From Sphingosinicella flava (GTDB taxonomy: Bacteria > Pseudomonadota > Alphaproteobacteria > Sphingomonadales > Sphingomonadaceae), in contig NZ_CP065592.1 of the NCBI RefSeq assembly GCF_016025255.1, positions 1,221,122-1,285,121 on the forward strand: a stretch of 64,000 nucleotides of DNA, written 5' to 3'. Positions 25,598 to 33,832 of the stretch are shown in pieces (the stretch's first letter is position 1; each line of letters starts with the position of its first letter). Under the pieces are notes generated by a model, which saw only the letters and a program-made list of their open reading frames with translations, ran no database searches and was not told where the DNA came from. The position numbers were made by a program, and so were the translations under genes.

Positions 25598-26086
25598 CTA
25601 CATCAGAGCGCATAGGGCGATATTCTGCGCCCTGACCGGTCCGGGAAGATGCCCCGTCGGGGTGCCCGGAAGATTCCGCAAGTCCCATGCGAACGCCTGC
25701 AGCTCGGAAGGATGCCGCAGGATGCCGAAGGCCGCCATTCGCCGGATGCCGAAGCAATCGGCCGCGGTTTCGCTGTTCTGGCTCGGATGAAGCGCATGGT
25801 GGGCGCATTCGTGCGCGAACCACCATTGCTGCACGCGCGGGGAAAATTGTGCGAGCACGTTCGGGTTGAGCTCGATGAGCGGCTGGCCGTTGAAGAGGCG
25901 TGAAGCGAGCCCCACATCGTTTATCGACGGGTCGATCTCGATCAGCACGGCCGCCCCGTCCCAGGCGTTGCAATGCATGTTGATGCCGCCAATGGCCACC
26001 GCCCAGCGATGCTCGACCTGCGCGGATGCCGGCGTCGAAGCGGCGGCGAGGCAAGCCGCCGCTGCGATGGATGCGATGTGACGCAT
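25598..26086 (-). CDS. Secreted protein with HExxH-like motif, unknown function
   Basis: A 162-residue exported protein. Signal peptide MRHIASIAAAACLAAASTPASAQ is followed by about 139 residues. The motif 'WWFAHECAHHALHPSQNSETAADCFGIR' reads as HE-C-A-H-H with downstream E-x-x-A-D. This is the arrangement of zincin metallopeptidases (HExxH plus a third ligand in ExxAD), so it may be a small zinc protease; activity is unproven. Cys residues (HECAHH, ADCFG, ALCAL) may form a disulfide. The upstream gene on the same strand, 8 bases away, is another small secreted protein. Confidence 0.7.
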   Translation of the reverse strand: MRHIASIAAAACLAAASTPASAQVEHRWAVAIGGINMHCNAWDGAAVLIEIDPSINDVGLASRLFNGQPLIELNPNVLAQFSPRVQQWWFAHECAHHALHPSQNSETAADCFGIRRMAAFGILRHPSELQAFAWDLRNLPGTPTGHLPGPVRAQNIALCALM

Positions 26087-26094
26087 GCCGCCCG

Positions 26095-26436
26095 TCAATT
26101 CTGCGTGAGGTTGATGGTGGCGTAAAGCTCTCGTATCTCGGCATTGCTGGCGCGAAGGCCATCGCCCGGTCCCGCGGTGATGAACAGGGTCGTGTTCGGA
26201 ATGTCGCAGCGAACGATGTGGCTGAACCTTCCCGCCTCGCTCGTCATCCACAGCGAGGTGGAATTGCCCTCCACACGCATATTCTTCGCGTTCGCGATCC
26301 CCATCGCCCTTTGCATGCAGACGGATTGGCTATGGGAGCGCGCGACGGTGTGATTGTAGATGCTCGGCCCTTCGGCATGGGCAGCGGCGGCCAAAATCAC
26401 GCAACCGGCCACGCCAAGACTATATTGGAAGCGCAT
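26095..26436 (-). CDS. Small secreted protein, unknown function
   Basis: A 113-residue protein. MRFQYSLGVAGCVILAAAAHA is a clear signal peptide, leaving about 92 residues with two Cys (SVCMQRAMG and IVRCDIPN) that could pair. A strong ribosome binding site (GGGGGAGGAAG) supports ATG 26436; the frame stays open upstream but without one. The C-terminus 'RASNAEIRELYATINLTQN' has no recognised motif. It is co-transcribed with the HExxH-like gene (8-bp gap), suggesting a joint function. Confidence 0.65.
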   Translation of the reverse strand: MRFQYSLGVAGCVILAAAAHAEGPSIYNHTVARSHSQSVCMQRAMGIANAKNMRVEGNSTSLWMTSEAGRFSHIVRCDIPNTTLFITAGPGDGLRASNAEIRELYATINLTQN

Positions 26437-26560
26437 GATTCTTCCTCCCCCTTTTTGAGTCGTTCCGGCGAGCTTATGCGTCCCGGACATTATGGCAAGA
26501 GACAGGCTGATCCATATCCTTGCCCAATTGGATCGGCCGGAATGAATATGAGCCGCGAGA

Positions 26561-26592
26561 AAAGAAAAGGGCGGCCCCGAAGAGCCGCCCTC
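26561..26592 (-). terminator. Rho-independent terminator of the tonB-exbBDD operon
   Basis: On the minus strand GGGCGGC-N8-GCCGCCC (26590 down to 26569) is followed by TTTTCTTTT. It lies 27 bases beyond the exbD stop. Confidence 0.85.
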
Positions 26593-26618
26593 GTTTCTGT
26601 CCGTCAAGGAGACCGGCG

Positions 26619-27044
26619 TTAGAAATTACCGTATTGCTCGTTTCCGACGAAGCCCATCTTTTCGACATTGGCGCGCTTCGTGATGGCGAGCACCCGATCG
26701 ACCACTTCGTAACGCGCGTCCGGATGCGGCTGTAGGTGCAGTTCCGGAACCGGCGTCATCGTCGTCGTGATATCGAGATACTGGCGCAGACGCGTTTCGT
26801 CGACCAATTCGCCGTTCCACATGATGTTGCCGTTGGGCTCCACCACGATCTTGTTCTTGACCGGATCGATCGGCGGCGGCGTGTTGTTCTGGCTGTCGAC
26901 CGGCAGGTCGAGCTTCACCGCGTGGGTCTGGATCGGAATGGTGATGATGAACATGATGAGGAGCACCAGCATGACGTCGATGAGCGGCGTCGTGTTGATG
27001 TCCATCATCGGTTCGCCTTCGGCCGTTCCCGCTGACATCGCCAT
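26619..27044 (-). CDS. exbD: ExbD/TolR-family protein, second copy
   Basis: A 141-residue biopolymer transport protein. It has a short cytoplasmic tail with 'MMDINTTPLIDVMLVLLIMFIIT', whose transmembrane helix carries the conserved proton-path Asp (PLIDVML), and a periplasmic domain. This is the second ExbD of the operon. Sphingomonads and other alphaproteobacteria often have two ExbD proteins behind one ExbB. With TonB and ExbB it converts proton motive force into opening of outer-membrane receptors. AGGAG precedes ATG 27044. Confidence 0.9.
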   Translation of the reverse strand: MAMSAGTAEGEPMMDINTTPLIDVMLVLLIMFIITIPIQTHAVKLDLPVDSQNNTPPPIDPVKNKIVVEPNGNIMWNGELVDETRLRQYLDITTTMTPVPELHLQPHPDARYEVVDRVLAITKRANVEKMGFVGNEQYGNF

Positions 27045-27066
27045 GGCAATTAACTCCTAGAACTGA

Positions 27067-27543
27067 TTATCGCGCGCCGCCCTTCGGGGCGGGCTCGGAG
27101 ATGAAGCCGACGCGCGAGAAACCCGCGCGCTGCATCGTGAAGATGGCACCGCCGATGCAGCGGTACGGCGTGTTGATGTCGCCGCGGATATGGGCCTCGG
27201 GAAGCTCGGTCACGTTTTCCGGACCGCCCTGACGGGCCACTTCATCCTCCAGCTTCTTCACCGCCTTGTCGAGCAGCTGCTGCGAATTCACCCGCTCGAG
27301 ACCCCAATAAACCTCGCACGTGCCGCCCACACCGCGGACGGACAGCGAAACGTTTTCGGGCTTCGTGGTAGTCGGTTCGAATTCCACTTTGGGCAGTTCG
27401 ACATCGACGGCCTGCACCACGACAGGAACGGTGATGAGGAAGATGATGAGAAGCACCAGCATGACGTCGACGAGCGGCGTCGTGTTGATGTCCGACATCG
27501 GGGATTCTTCGCCACCCTCCGCTGGGCCGACACTCATGGCCAT
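27067..27543 (-). CDS. exbD: ExbD/TolR-family protein, first copy
   Basis: A 158-residue protein with the same layout as the downstream copy (MSDINTTPLVDVMLVLLIIFLIT, Asp in the membrane helix). Its periplasmic part is different and longer, with two Cys (GGTCEVY and YRCIGGA). It lies 22 bases from the second exbD. The unequal periplasmic domains suggest that the two ExbDs form a heteromeric set with the single ExbB rather than being redundant copies. Confidence 0.9.
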   Translation of the reverse strand: MAMSVGPAEGGEESPMSDINTTPLVDVMLVLLIIFLITVPVVVQAVDVELPKVEFEPTTTKPENVSLSVRGVGGTCEVYWGLERVNSQQLLDKAVKKLEDEVARQGGPENVTELPEAHIRGDINTPYRCIGGAIFTMQRAGFSRVGFISEPAPKGGAR

Positions 27544-27611
27544 AAGATCATATTCCTATTCTGATCGTTCACTGGAGCGGCAAGCCGCACGTTCGTTCAA
27601 ACCGGAAGGAT

Positions 27612-27640
27612 GCGGCCGGACCGAAATCCGGCCCGGCCGC
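27612..27640 (-). other. Stem-loop between exbB and exbD
   Basis: GCGGCCGG (27612-27619) pairs with CCGGCCGC (27633-27640). There is no T-run on either strand, so this looks like an mRNA-stabilising or partial-termination hairpin between exbB and exbD rather than a terminator. Confidence 0.4.
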
Positions 27641-27648
27641 TTATCCCT

Positions 27649-28404
27649 TTAGGCCTTGGTCGCCGTCGCGGCGGCCGGCTTCGCAGCGGCGGCAGCGGCC
27701 GGAGCGCGGGTGGCCGACACCGGCTTCACCGCACCGTTCGACATCATGTAGCCGTGAAGGTCGTTCGAGAAGTGCGCGAGCTCTTCCAGAACCGCCTTGT
27801 TGCGGCGCATCAGCCAGTTGTAGCCGAGCACGGCCGGAACGGCCACGGCGAGGCCGAGCGCGGTCATGATGAGCGCTTCACCGACCGGACCTGCGACCGC
27901 GTCGATCGACGCCTGACCGGCGGCGCCGATCTTGATGAGCGCGCGGTAGATGCCGATCACGGTGCCGAACAGGCCGACGAACGGCGCGGTCGAACCGACG
28001 GTGGCGAGCAAAGCGAGGCCGTTCGACAGCTTGGAGGCGATGGCGCCCTGGCTGCGGGCGAGCGAGCCGAGCATCCAGTCATGCTGGTCGATCGGATCGG
28101 TGAGCTTCGTATGCTGTTCCTGGGCGACCAGGCCATCGTCGACGATCTGGCGATAGGCGCTGTTCTTATCGAGCTTGTTCGCCGCTTCACGCAGGTTCGG
28201 CGATTGCCAGAAGCTGCTCCGCGCGCGGCGGCCCTGATTGAGGATCTTCTGCTGTTCGAACAGCTTGGTGAACATGATGTACCAGGACGCGGCCGACATC
28301 ACGACGAGAATGATGAAAGTCGCCCAGGCGATCGTGCCGCCCTGTTCAAGCGCGGCCATCAGGCCATACGGGTTTTCGCCACCTGCGGGTGCTGGAGTAG
28401 CCAT
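27649..28404 (-). CDS. exbB: ExbB/TolQ/MotA-family proton channel protein
   Basis: A 251-residue protein with three transmembrane helices (about 27-47, 150-172, 190-212). The conserved 'GLFGTVIGIYRALIKIG' and 'ALIMTALGLAVAVPAVLGYN' motifs form the ion channel. ExbB makes a pentameric channel around ExbD and energises TonB. The C-terminal tail is Ala-rich (AAAAAAKPAAATATKA). Order on the minus strand is tonB-exbB-exbD-exbD. Confidence 0.93.
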   Translation of the reverse strand: MATPAPAGGENPYGLMAALEQGGTIAWATFIILVVMSAASWYIMFTKLFEQQKILNQGRRARSSFWQSPNLREAANKLDKNSAYRQIVDDGLVAQEQHTKLTDPIDQHDWMLGSLARSQGAIASKLSNGLALLATVGSTAPFVGLFGTVIGIYRALIKIGAAGQASIDAVAGPVGEALIMTALGLAVAVPAVLGYNWLMRRNKAVLEELAHFSNDLHGYMMSNGAVKPVSATRAPAAAAAAKPAAATATKA

Positions 28405-28443
28405 AAATTCAGTCCTTTTTAAAATAATGGGTTCGTATGTCGC

Positions 28444-29121
28444 TTAACGTTCCAAGCGCCATGTTATGCGATTTGACACAGTATCGGTTGTCGGATTGCC
28501 GGCACTGTCTCTAGCTGGAGTAAATCGGGCGCGACTTCTCATAATTCGACACGTAGCGTCATCCAGAGCACGCGATCCGCTAGGCGACGTCACAGTGCAA
28601 GAAGTCACACGCCCATTGGCACCCACCTCCAGACGAAATCCAGTCGTGCCCTCCTCCTCGTTGCGCACTGCAGACGGGGGATAGTCATCGTTGGAAACGT
28701 AGGATGCGAGATTCGCCTTTGCCTTGGCAGTTTCCACCTTGCGCGGCGGGGGCGGCGGTGCCGGCGGAGCGACGGGCGCTGACGGCGGTGCCGGCGGGGC
28801 CGTATAGGTGATCGGCGCGGGCGGCGCGACATTGACGGTCGACACCAAGGGCGGCGGCGTGTTCGTCCGCACGATCGGCGGCGGCGACACCACGGGCGGC
28901 GGCTGCACCGGAACGGGCGATTCCACCGGGGGCGGGGGCTCCTCCTCCGGGGGAGGCGGCTCTTCGATAACGTCGAACGTCTTCAGATCCTGCACGGCTT
29001 GCTTGGCAACCCTCAGCGCGAGACCCGAGATGAACGCGTAGCCAAGAAGAGCGTGAAGCAGGGCGACGATGACGATCGCCGTAATCCTGCTGGAGCTCAT
29101 CTTCTGGTCAACATATGCCAT
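28444..29121 (-). CDS. tonB: TonB, energy-transducing protein
   Basis: A 225-residue TonB. A single N-terminal membrane helix (about 13-35) is followed by a long Pro-rich periplasmic linker (residues about 50-130, EEPPPPEEEPPPPVESPVP and later PAPPPPPRK). The C-terminal TonB domain includes 'YPPSAVRNEEEGTTGFRLEVGANGRVTSCTVTSPSGSRALDDATCRIM' and ends TWRLER. It contacts TonB boxes of outer-membrane receptors. First gene of the operon; the upstream 246 bases contain no obvious gene. Confidence 0.95.
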   Translation of the reverse strand: MAYVDQKMSSSRITAIVIVALLHALLGYAFISGLALRVAKQAVQDLKTFDVIEEPPPPEEEPPPPVESPVPVQPPPVVSPPPIVRTNTPPPLVSTVNVAPPAPITYTAPPAPPSAPVAPPAPPPPPRKVETAKAKANLASYVSNDDYPPSAVRNEEEGTTGFRLEVGANGRVTSCTVTSPSGSRALDDATCRIMRSRARFTPARDSAGNPTTDTVSNRITWRLER

Positions 29122-29367
29122 TAATCAGCCACACTCCCTATCTAACAAAAAACGATCCGGATGCGTCGCAAAACGCTCCCGGGTCCAATACGGGTCCATT
29201 CATGTGTTACCATCTCATGGACAAGGTCTATTTCTGTATCGTGACACTTTAGGCGACGCAATCCTGCAAAGTGCCTTGCGCTCTCCCTTTGCGGAAGGCT
29301 GAAAGGTGAGGTTAATGTCGTCAAAACTAACGCAATTCCGACCAATTTGTATCATAGAGGGATCAAT

Positions 29368-30207
29368 ATGCGCATTTGGCTGGCTGCCGCGTTCATGTCC
29401 TTGGGCGGCACATTCGCCGCCATTCCCTGCGAATCACTTGCAGCGCAGGCCCTTCCGCTGACCTTCGCCGATGCTGCCGATCTGTCCCTTCAGGCGCCCG
29501 TGGTCGCCCATGTCCGCATCGCGCGCGCCAGCCGTTTGAAGCCCGCCGAGGCCATTGGCGTCGGGCCCGGCCGCACGCGTTATTATGTCGAAGCCGATGT
29601 CGTGTCTCTGATCCGCGGGGCCCAGGGCCTTCCGGCGAGGATCAGCTATCTTGCCGACATGGCCAACGATGCCGCCGGACGCGCCGTGAAGCTGCGGAAG
29701 AAGGACGAGTTTCTGATCTTCGCCGACCGTCAGGGCACGACCGGCAGCGAGGTGCGCCTTGTCGCGACGGACGCTCAGGTGCCTTACACGGCCGCGGGAG
29801 CCGATCGCGTCCGCGCCATTCTGCGCGAGGCCACCGCGCGCGACGCGGCGCCGCGCATTGCCGGCATCGGCCGCGCCTTCCATGTCCCGGGCAGCCTGCC
29901 GGGCGAAAGCGAAACCCAGATCTTCCTGATGGCCGCCGATGGCCGCCCGGTCTCGCTCAACGTCCTGCGCCGCCCCGGGGAAACGCCGCGCTGGGCGGTG
30001 TCGCTGAGCGAGATCGTCGACGAATCCGCGACCGCGCCCCGCCCGGACACATTGCTCTGGTACCGGCTCGCCTGCAGCTTGCCGCAGAGCCTGCCGCCGC
30101 AGAGCCTTGCCGAAGCCGATCCCGCGACCGCGCCCGCCATCCAGGCCGATTATCAGCTGATCAAGATGTCGCTCGGCCCTTGTACCCGGAGCCGGCCCGC
30201 CCGCTAG
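29368..30207 (+). CDS. Exported protein, unknown function
   Basis: A 279-residue protein with a signal peptide (MRIWLAAAFMSLGGTFAAIPCESLAAQ). The mature domain is alpha/beta with no recognised motif ('RYYVEADVVSLIRGAQGLPARISYLADM', 'KKDEFLIFADRQG'). ATG 29368 is preceded by AGAGGGATCA. The gene is monocistronic, transcribed away from tonB, and ends convergent with folB (4-bp overlap). I recognise it only as a type of protein common in sphingomonads. Confidence 0.7.
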   Translation: MRIWLAAAFMSLGGTFAAIPCESLAAQALPLTFADAADLSLQAPVVAHVRIARASRLKPAEAIGVGPGRTRYYVEADVVSLIRGAQGLPARISYLADMANDAAGRAVKLRKKDEFLIFADRQGTTGSEVRLVATDAQVPYTAAGADRVRAILREATARDAAPRIAGIGRAFHVPGSLPGESETQIFLMAADGRPVSLNVLRRPGETPRWAVSLSEIVDESATAPRPDTLLWYRLACSLPQSLPPQSLAEADPATAPAIQADYQLIKMSLGPCTRSRPAR

Positions 30208-30602
30208 AAGGACGACAATTCCACCCCGACGCCCGCGCAATCGGGATAGATGTCGGGCTTGCGCGTGGAAACGCGCAGCGCCGTCACGCCTTTGCGCGCA
30301 GCGACGAGGTCGTAAATGGCGCGGACGAGCGTCTCCTGCAGGTTGAACCGGCGGCTGGCGACCAGCCGTCCGATTTCCGTGCGCAGGAAATCGTAATTCC
30401 AAGCAGAGTCTTCGTGGTCTTCCGCCGCGAACGAGGCCTCGTCGACCCATACCTCGACGGTAACGCCCAGGCGCTGCGGCGCACCAATTTCAAAATCGTG
30501 GAAGCCGATGTCGGCGCTGACGCAATAATCCTCCAGCACGATCTTGCGCGTGCGCGGTTTCAGGCTTTCGGGCACCAGGCCTTGCAACGCCGCTTCGCTC
30601 AT
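30204..30602 (-). CDS. folB: FolB-like dihydroneopterin aldolase
   Basis: A 132-residue protein with the FolB/FolX fold: 'LEDYCVSADIGFHDFEIGAPQRLGVTVEVWVD' at residues about 22-54, and a later 'LQETLVRAIYDLVAARKGVTALRVSTRKPDIYPDCAGVGVEL'. The catalytic Glu and Lys of FolB are present in this pattern. It converts dihydroneopterin to 6-hydroxymethyl-dihydropterin in folate synthesis. Its ATG overlaps the stop of the SDR gene, and the pairing with a pteridine-reductase-like SDR supports a pterin role. Confidence 0.85.
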   Translation of the reverse strand: MSEAALQGLVPESLKPRTRKIVLEDYCVSADIGFHDFEIGAPQRLGVTVEVWVDEASFAAEDHEDSAWNYDFLRTEIGRLVASRRFNLQETLVRAIYDLVAARKGVTALRVSTRKPDIYPDCAGVGVELSSF

Positions 30603-31360
30603 CCTTGTTGCTCCATATATTGGACGTCGCGCGGCAGGCCGAGAAAACGCTGGCCGCCGTCGATGGTGATCGTCTGCCCCGTCAGAGTGGGGGTCGCGAG
30701 AATGAAACGCAGGGCGGCGACGATTTCCGCCACCTCGACGCCGCGTTTCAGGCCGTTCATGGCGTGCACCGCTTTGAAATTCTCGCGGCTCTGCGGCCCC
30801 GATACGAGGGTGACGGACGGCGCGATGCCGCACACCCGGATACGCCGGGCCGCGAATGAACGCGCCGTCAATTCGGTCAGCCCCGCGAGGCCCATCTTCG
30901 AAATCGTATAGGTAAAGAAGTCGGGGTTCGGCTGGGAAAGCTTGGCGTCCAGGAGATTGACGATCACGCCGCCTTCCCCCGCTTTTTCAACGAAGGCCTT
31001 CGACAGCAAGGCGGGTGCCCGCAGGTTGATCGCGTGGTGCGCGTCCCAATCCTCGACCGTGAAGCCGAGCGGAGCGTCATAGGTGAAACGCGAGGCGTTG
31101 TTGACGAGAAGGCGAAGCGGGGGAAGGCCATCGGCGGCGGCCATGATGCGCTCCGCCGCGGCCGGATCGGCGAGATCCGCGGAAACGACGGTCGCGTTGC
31201 CTATCTCCCCCGCCAACGCTTCGGCTTCCGCCCGCGACCGGTTGCAATGGATCAGGACATGCCAGCCATCGGCCGCCAGCGCCCGCACCAGCGCGGCGCC
31301 GATCCGTTTCGCGCCGCCCGTCACGATGGCCGTCCGTGGCCCTTCGAATTCCTGCGTCAT
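30599..31360 (-). CDS. Pteridine-reductase-like SDR oxidoreductase
   Basis: A 253-residue short-chain dehydrogenase with NADPH motif 'TGGAKRIGAAL' and Tyr-x-x-x-Lys (YTISK). The usual catalytic Ser is replaced by an Asp in 'NLLDAKLSQPNPDFFTYTISKMGL', the arrangement of pteridine reductase PTR1 and FolM rather than a classical SDR. It may therefore reduce dihydropterins or act as a dihydrofolate reductase. ATG 31360; the folB start overlaps its stop. Divergent from DUF1285. Confidence 0.8.
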   Translation of the reverse strand: MTQEFEGPRTAIVTGGAKRIGAALVRALAADGWHVLIHCNRSRAEAEALAGEIGNATVVSADLADPAAAERIMAAADGLPPLRLLVNNASRFTYDAPLGFTVEDWDAHHAINLRAPALLSKAFVEKAGEGGVIVNLLDAKLSQPNPDFFTYTISKMGLAGLTELTARSFAARRIRVCGIAPSVTLVSGPQSRENFKAVHAMNGLKRGVEVAEIVAALRFILATPTLTGQTITIDGGQRFLGLPRDVQYMEQQG

Positions 31361-31452
31361 GAGGGATCGCATAAGGTGTCGGCGCGGCCGCTGCCAGCCC
31401 AATCGGCGGCAAGCGGGGTGACGATCCGGGGCCGAACGCCTACATCCCTGCC

Positions 31453-32019
31453 ATGCCCGCGCCGGAACCGCCCGCTGATCTCAGCACCCTCAGCCTTGCC
31501 GCTATCGCGCGGCTGGCCGCCGAAAAGAAATTGCCGCCGGTCGAGCGCTGGAACCCCGGCCATTGCGGGCACAGCGCGATACGGATCGCGCGCGACGGCA
31601 CCTGGTTTCACGAAGGAAGCCCGATCGGGCGCATGGCGATGGTCCGGCTCTTCTCCACCATCCTGCGCCGCGAACCCGATGGCCGCTTCATGCTCGTCAC
31701 GCCCGTCGAGAAACTCGATATCGATGTCGAGGACGCACCCTTCGTCGCGGTCGAGATGAAAAGCGAAGGGCGGGAACAGGATCGCCGCCTCGCCTTCCGG
31801 CTCAACACCGGCGACATGGTGGTCGCCGGATCCGATCATCCGCTGCGGGTGGAAGACAGAGACGACGGCCCCCATCCCTATCTTACCGTTCGTCCGGGCA
31901 TCGACGCGCTGATCGCCCGGCCGGTTTATTACGAACTGGTCCGGATGGCGCTTGACGAGGAGTCCGATCCGCCGGGTCTCTGGAGCGATGGCCGCTTCTT
32001 TCCGCTGGAGAGCGCATGA
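31453..32019 (+). CDS. DUF1285-family protein
   Basis: A 188-residue soluble protein with the DUF1285 pattern ('ERWNPGHCGHSAIRIARDGTWFHEGSPIGRMAMVRLFSTILRRE'). The family has two beta-rich half-domains and no established reaction. It begins a three-gene operon, DUF1285-NUDIX-cca, with 4-bp overlaps, an order that recurs in alphaproteobacteria. ATG 31453. Confidence 0.87.
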   Translation: MPAPEPPADLSTLSLAAIARLAAEKKLPPVERWNPGHCGHSAIRIARDGTWFHEGSPIGRMAMVRLFSTILRREPDGRFMLVTPVEKLDIDVEDAPFVAVEMKSEGREQDRRLAFRLNTGDMVVAGSDHPLRVEDRDDGPHPYLTVRPGIDALIARPVYYELVRMALDEESDPPGLWSDGRFFPLESA

Positions 32020-32621
32020 GCCTGATCGACCGGATACGGCAGGTGTTCGGAAATCCGCTCGCCGCGCATCCGCTGCTGCTGCCCGGCGATCCCGTCGATC
32101 CGGCGCCGCCGGGCGAGGAGGTGACACCCTTTCCCGCCGCGGTGCTGGTGCCGGTCGTCACGCACCGCGAGCCCGCCTTGCTGTTCACGCTGCGGCCCGA
32201 AACCATGCGCCGCCATGCCGGTCAGGTGAGCTTTCCGGGGGGCCGCATCGATCCGGCCGATGCCGGGCCTGTCGAGGCCGCCTTGCGCGAGGCGGAGGAG
32301 GAGATCGCCCTGCCCCGCGCCGCCGTGGAGATTATCGGACCCGCCGACCCTTACCGCACGGTGACCAATTTTTCGGTGACGCCGATCATCGGTCTGCTTT
32401 CTCCGGGCCTGCCGCTGATTTCCAATCCGGGCGAAGTGGCGGATATTTTCGAAGCCCCCCTTTCTTATTTGCTCGACCCGAGGCACCAGATCGTCCGCAC
32501 GGCACATTACGGGGGGCGGGAGAGGCATTATTATGAAATCCTGTGGGAAGGCCGCCGTATCTGGGGCGCGACGGCCGCGATGATCGTCAATCTGAGCCAT
32601 CGCCTGGAACATGCGCGATGA
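32016..32621 (+). CDS. NUDIX hydrolase, CoA pyrophosphatase type
   Basis: A 201-residue protein with the Nudix box 'GGRIDPADAGPVEAALREAEEEIALP' (residues about 74-99, GX5EX7REUXEEXGU pattern). The preceding 'LLFTLRPETMRRHAGQVSFPGG' identifies the YeaB/CoA diphosphatase subfamily. It would cleave CoA or its derivatives to 4'-phosphopantetheine and 3',5'-ADP. It overlaps both neighbours in the operon. Confidence 0.9.
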   Translation: MSLIDRIRQVFGNPLAAHPLLLPGDPVDPAPPGEEVTPFPAAVLVPVVTHREPALLFTLRPETMRRHAGQVSFPGGRIDPADAGPVEAALREAEEEIALPRAAVEIIGPADPYRTVTNFSVTPIIGLLSPGLPLISNPGEVADIFEAPLSYLLDPRHQIVRTAHYGGRERHYYEILWEGRRIWGATAAMIVNLSHRLEHAR

Positions 32622-33832
32622 AATTGCCTGAAGGTGGCTGGCGCGCGCAGGCGGACTTGAACGCCCTGCTCGCAGCGCTCGATGCCGAATCCGGGGCTGC
32701 CCGCTTCGTGGGCGGCGCGGTGCGCGACACATTGCTCGATCTCGCCGTCAGCGACCTCGATATCGCCACGCGTCTGCTGCCCGACGACGTGATGACGCGG
32801 CTGAAGGCCCGCGATATCCGCGTCATTCCGACCGGCATCGATCATGGCACCGTGACGGCGGTCCTGCCCCACGGTCCGATCGAGATCACGACATTGCGCC
32901 GCGACGTATCGACCGACGGACGGCGCGCGACGATCGCTTTCTCCGACGATTGGCGGGAAGATGCGGCGCGGCGCGATTTTACGATCAATGCCTTGTCCGC
33001 CGATCCGTCCAGCGGCGAAATCTTCGATTATTTCGGCGGATTGGACGATCTTCGGAACGGCCGCGTCCGCTTCATCGGCGATCCCTTGCAGCGCATCGCC
33101 GAGGATCATTTGCGCATTCTGCGCTTCTTTCGCTTTCACGCCCGCTTCGGCCGCGGCGCCCCGGACGGTCCGGCGATGGACGCCTGCACCGCGCGTGCGA
33201 ACGACCTGATGGCCCTGTCGCGGGAACGCATCGCAGACGAGCTGCTGAAACTGCTCGCGCTCCCGCATCCCGCGCCGACCGTGAAGCTGATGGCGGAAGC
33301 CGGCATATTCCGTCCCGTCCTGCCTGAAATAGAAGAAGGCGGCGTTGAGCGCCTCTTCCGCCTGACGGCGCGTGAGACGGCGCTGGGCCTGCCCCCGGAA
33401 AAATTACGGCGGCTGGCGGCGTTGCTGCCGCCCGATCCGGCCGCAGCGGCGGCTGTTGCCGCGCGCCTCCGCCTGTCGAACAAGGCGCTGAAGCGGTTGG
33501 TATCGGCCGCCTCCTGGCCGCAGCCCGCCGGCGATCCCCGCCTGCTGGCTTACGCAATCGGCCGGGACGAGGCGCTCGACCGGTTGCTGCTGCGCGACAC
33601 GGATGAAGGACTTGCCGATGCCATCGCCGCGCTTGGCGACTGGGAACGGCCGCGTCTTGCCTTAAGCGGCGGTGATCTCATCGCGATGGGCCTGGAACCG
33701 GGCCCGGCCGTCGCGCGGATTCTTCAGGCCGTGGAACGGGAATGGTCGGAAGGCGGCTTCTCAGACGATGGTGAAGCGGTACGGGCGCTCGCCCGGCGTC
33801 ACGTCGACGAAGCGCTGCGCGACAAAGCATAG
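32618..33832 (+). CDS. cca: CCA tRNA nucleotidyltransferase (class II poly(A) polymerase family)
   Basis: A 404-residue enzyme. The head domain has 'ARFVGGAVRDTLLDLAVSDLDIATRL' with the DxD metal site and 'RRDFTINALSADP'. The RNA-binding neck follows ('DPLQRIAEDHLRILRFFRFHARF'). It adds CCA ends to tRNAs or poly(A) tails to RNA; this alphaproteobacterial clade is usually annotated CCA-adding. ATG 32618 overlaps the NUDIX stop. The 3' end overlaps the convergent GGDEF/EAL gene by 34 bp. Confidence 0.9.
   Translation: MKLPEGGWRAQADLNALLAALDAESGAARFVGGAVRDTLLDLAVSDLDIATRLLPDDVMTRLKARDIRVIPTGIDHGTVTAVLPHGPIEITTLRRDVSTDGRRATIAFSDDWREDAARRDFTINALSADPSSGEIFDYFGGLDDLRNGRVRFIGDPLQRIAEDHLRILRFFRFHARFGRGAPDGPAMDACTARANDLMALSRERIADELLKLLALPHPAPTVKLMAEAGIFRPVLPEIEEGGVERLFRLTARETALGLPPEKLRRLAALLPPDPAAAAAVAARLRLSNKALKRLVSAASWPQPAGDPRLLAYAIGRDEALDRLLLRDTDEGLADAIAALGDWERPRLALSGGDLIAMGLEPGPAVARILQAVEREWSEGGFSDDGEAVRALARRHVDEALRDKA

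Noticed and set aside
29170-29220. GGGTCCA repeats upstream of tonB as a possible iron (Fur/RirA) box
   Set aside because: Two short direct repeats only; no recognisable Fur or RirA pattern.
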